Shown: one piece after another, positions 62,461 to 64,000 of the stretch
Layout of the letters: each line of letters starts with the position of its first letter
How positions within the stretch are numbered: position 1 is the first letter of the stretch
Assembly: GCA_019914995.1 (NCBI GenBank)
Contig: CM034143.1
Span: 3,722,501 to 3,786,500, forward strand
Length of the DNA stretch: 64,000 nt
Direction: 5' to 3'
Source: Acanthochlamys bracteata
Taxonomy: Eukaryota; Streptophyta; Magnoliopsida; Pandanales; Velloziaceae
Made by a program: the position numbers and the translations under genes
Notes under the pieces: generated by a model
Seen by the model: the letters and a program-made list of their open reading frames with translations, nothing else
Told to the model about the DNA's origin: nothing
Database searches by the model: none

Positions 62461-63310
62461 CACGGCAATCATATGTTGCTTCAAGACATTAAAATTTTTG
62501 TTTTATGTCGAGTATGTTCTACAAAACTAAGAAATATGTATACCCATAATAATTGAAAATATGGCATGCTCATTCATTTTCGTGACATATTGTAGAAAAA
62601 TGTTTGAATTTTGGTATCCGTACAAAATTATAATTACAATAGAAGTAATAAATATTTTGGGTAATCAATTACTACAGGGATAAAAAATTGAAATCCAAAA
62701 AATTAACTATTTTTTAAGTTTATATTTAACTTTAGTTGGCATGCACTACTATCTAGCTACATAAATAATACCCACTACAATTCATCATGTCTTTTTTCTC
62801 TTTAAATAAGCATGAGGCAAGGCTCAACCTTAAAAGACAACGTGACGAACCCATAATCAGTTAATGCACTAAGTTTCTGCCTTGTTTTGCAAAATAAAAA
62901 TCTATATTTTTATTATAGAAATATTTACATTATCAATATTTATAGTGAATAGTTGTTGATATTTCTCAGCGCTTTTTACTGCGCCGCTTTCTTGTTTATT
63001 AAACTGGACTCTCAAAAAGGAAGAACAGCACGCTCCTGAGTGCTGTTCCTAAAAAAAATATAAAACTTAAATTATTGTTAATAATATTATTTATAATAAT
63101 TTATTTTTTATGAATTTAATTTTTGAATAATTTAAGGACACACTCAAATATTGTTATTCGTAACGAGTGATGTTGTACGGTTTTGGCTTGGGCAAGATAT
63201 GGATGTATGTCAATGTCAATTAGCCAATATAATTAGTATGATGATACTACCAATATTTGTTGGTGCATGCACTATATCTCATAAAACAAATCTAAAAAAT
63301 TCTAAAAAAT
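62461..63310. other. AT-rich intergenic DNA
   Basis: No coding sequence is recognised. A short GC-richer piece at about 62970-63050 has GGACTCTCAAAAAGGAAG and shows no family. Confidence 0.45.
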
Positions 63311-63311
63311 A

Positions 63312-63560
63312 GGGGCGTTTGAAATTATATTTCTCAAATATTTTTTTTAATTTTTTATTTTTTTAATATATATTTAATAATTATGTAAAAAATTTATTTA
63401 AAAATTTAAAAAATATAAAAAAAATTTATATAGTAAGATATTTTTATTATATATTTTTATTATTTGTTGAAAATAAAAAAATAGAACTAATTTTTCAGAA
63501 AATATATTAATATTTTTTATTTCAAAAAAATTTAATTTTATAAGTAATATCAAACGTTTT
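63312..63560 (-). repeat. AT-rich MITE-like repeat, reverse orientation
   Basis: It begins GGGGCGTTTGAAATTATATT and ends TAAGTAATATCAAACG, so both termini carry complementary CGTTTGA/TCAAACG ends. The internal AT blocks match the family members at 15.7 and 53.2 kb. Confidence 0.6.
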
Positions 63561-64000
63561 TTTTCGTTGAACGAAGCAAGTAGAAATGAGAATCATAAGG
63601 ACATTATTACTGCAAGCCGAATATATATTAGTAAACAACAAATAAACAATAGTCTCGTCCTTAAAATAACCTTTTATCCATTAGGAAAGAAACGTAAGTA
63701 GCCTAAAAATGCAAATGTTCAAAATCTACTCAATTTCATTCTACTACTTGAAAATTTTGAGATGCCTTCAAGAAAAATTCATAATAAAATGAAAACTATT
63801 CAAAAGCTCACGAGTTTCTCTAAAGAATGTGTTTCTTAGATGTCGAACTACATTTGAGATGCATTCCAGATGCTATAATGTACATTCGTGACTTGAGCAT
63901 GCACCTGCTTCAAACATAATATATTATGCAGTTTTATGTGGCTTCCTTGGAAATCTTTCTTCTCTTTCTTTCAACCACCATACAAATTTTAAAGTCAAGA
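63561..64000. other. Window end, nothing recognised
   Basis: AT-rich DNA without recognised coding sequence or bounded repeat. Confidence 0.45.

Overview
This window is AT-rich nuclear DNA from a flowering plant. The evidence is a chloroplast-type lycopene beta-cyclase, intron-containing genes with plant GT..AG splice sites, plant Copia and Athila-type Ty3/gypsy fossils, and many small MITE-like repeats. I cannot name the species.

Only four loci look like functional genes. (1) A lycopene beta-cyclase on the minus strand (7195-8700), intronless in its coding part, with a probable 5'UTR intron (8743-9056). (2) A small hydrophilic 80-residue protein of unknown function on the minus strand (30684-30926), with a TATA box at a suitable distance. 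(3) A seven-exon plus-strand gene (32095-38679) for a plastid-targeted, six-helix membrane protein of unknown function. (4) A Sec14/CRAL-TRIO lipid-transfer protein on the minus strand (55916-61568, about eleven exons). The cyclase makes beta-carotene in plastids, and the six-helix protein probably sits in a plastid membrane. The Sec14 protein is expected in the cytosol or at membranes. The four are unrelated neighbours, not a cluster.

Several host-gene remnants lie between them: the 5' part of an SR45-like splicing factor gene (about 4154-5757, minus), a possible EME1-like N-terminal fragment (about 49995-50151, plus), a broken heptahelical (HHP/PAQR) gene (about 51190-51725, plus), and a spliced-looking but unrecognised remnant (about 48578-49175, minus).

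The rest is mostly mobile-element debris. There is a broken Copia body (about 10.95-15.66 kb), and a large solo LTR with a perfect 5-bp target duplication (16016-18750). An Athila-like fossil with both LTRs follows (about 18778-24947). A small Copia fossil lies in intron 2 of the plastid gene (34344-37230), and a 840-bp Mutator-like element is nested in it with a perfect 9-bp duplication. A second copy of that Mutator-like element is at 45.4 kb. A 3.6-kb non-coding hAT-like element spans about 40.3-43.9 kb. Tourist-like MITEs and at least eight copies of another AT-rich MITE-like repeat are scattered through the intergenic DNA. I saw no CRISPR array, no rRNA gene and no convincing tRNA gene.
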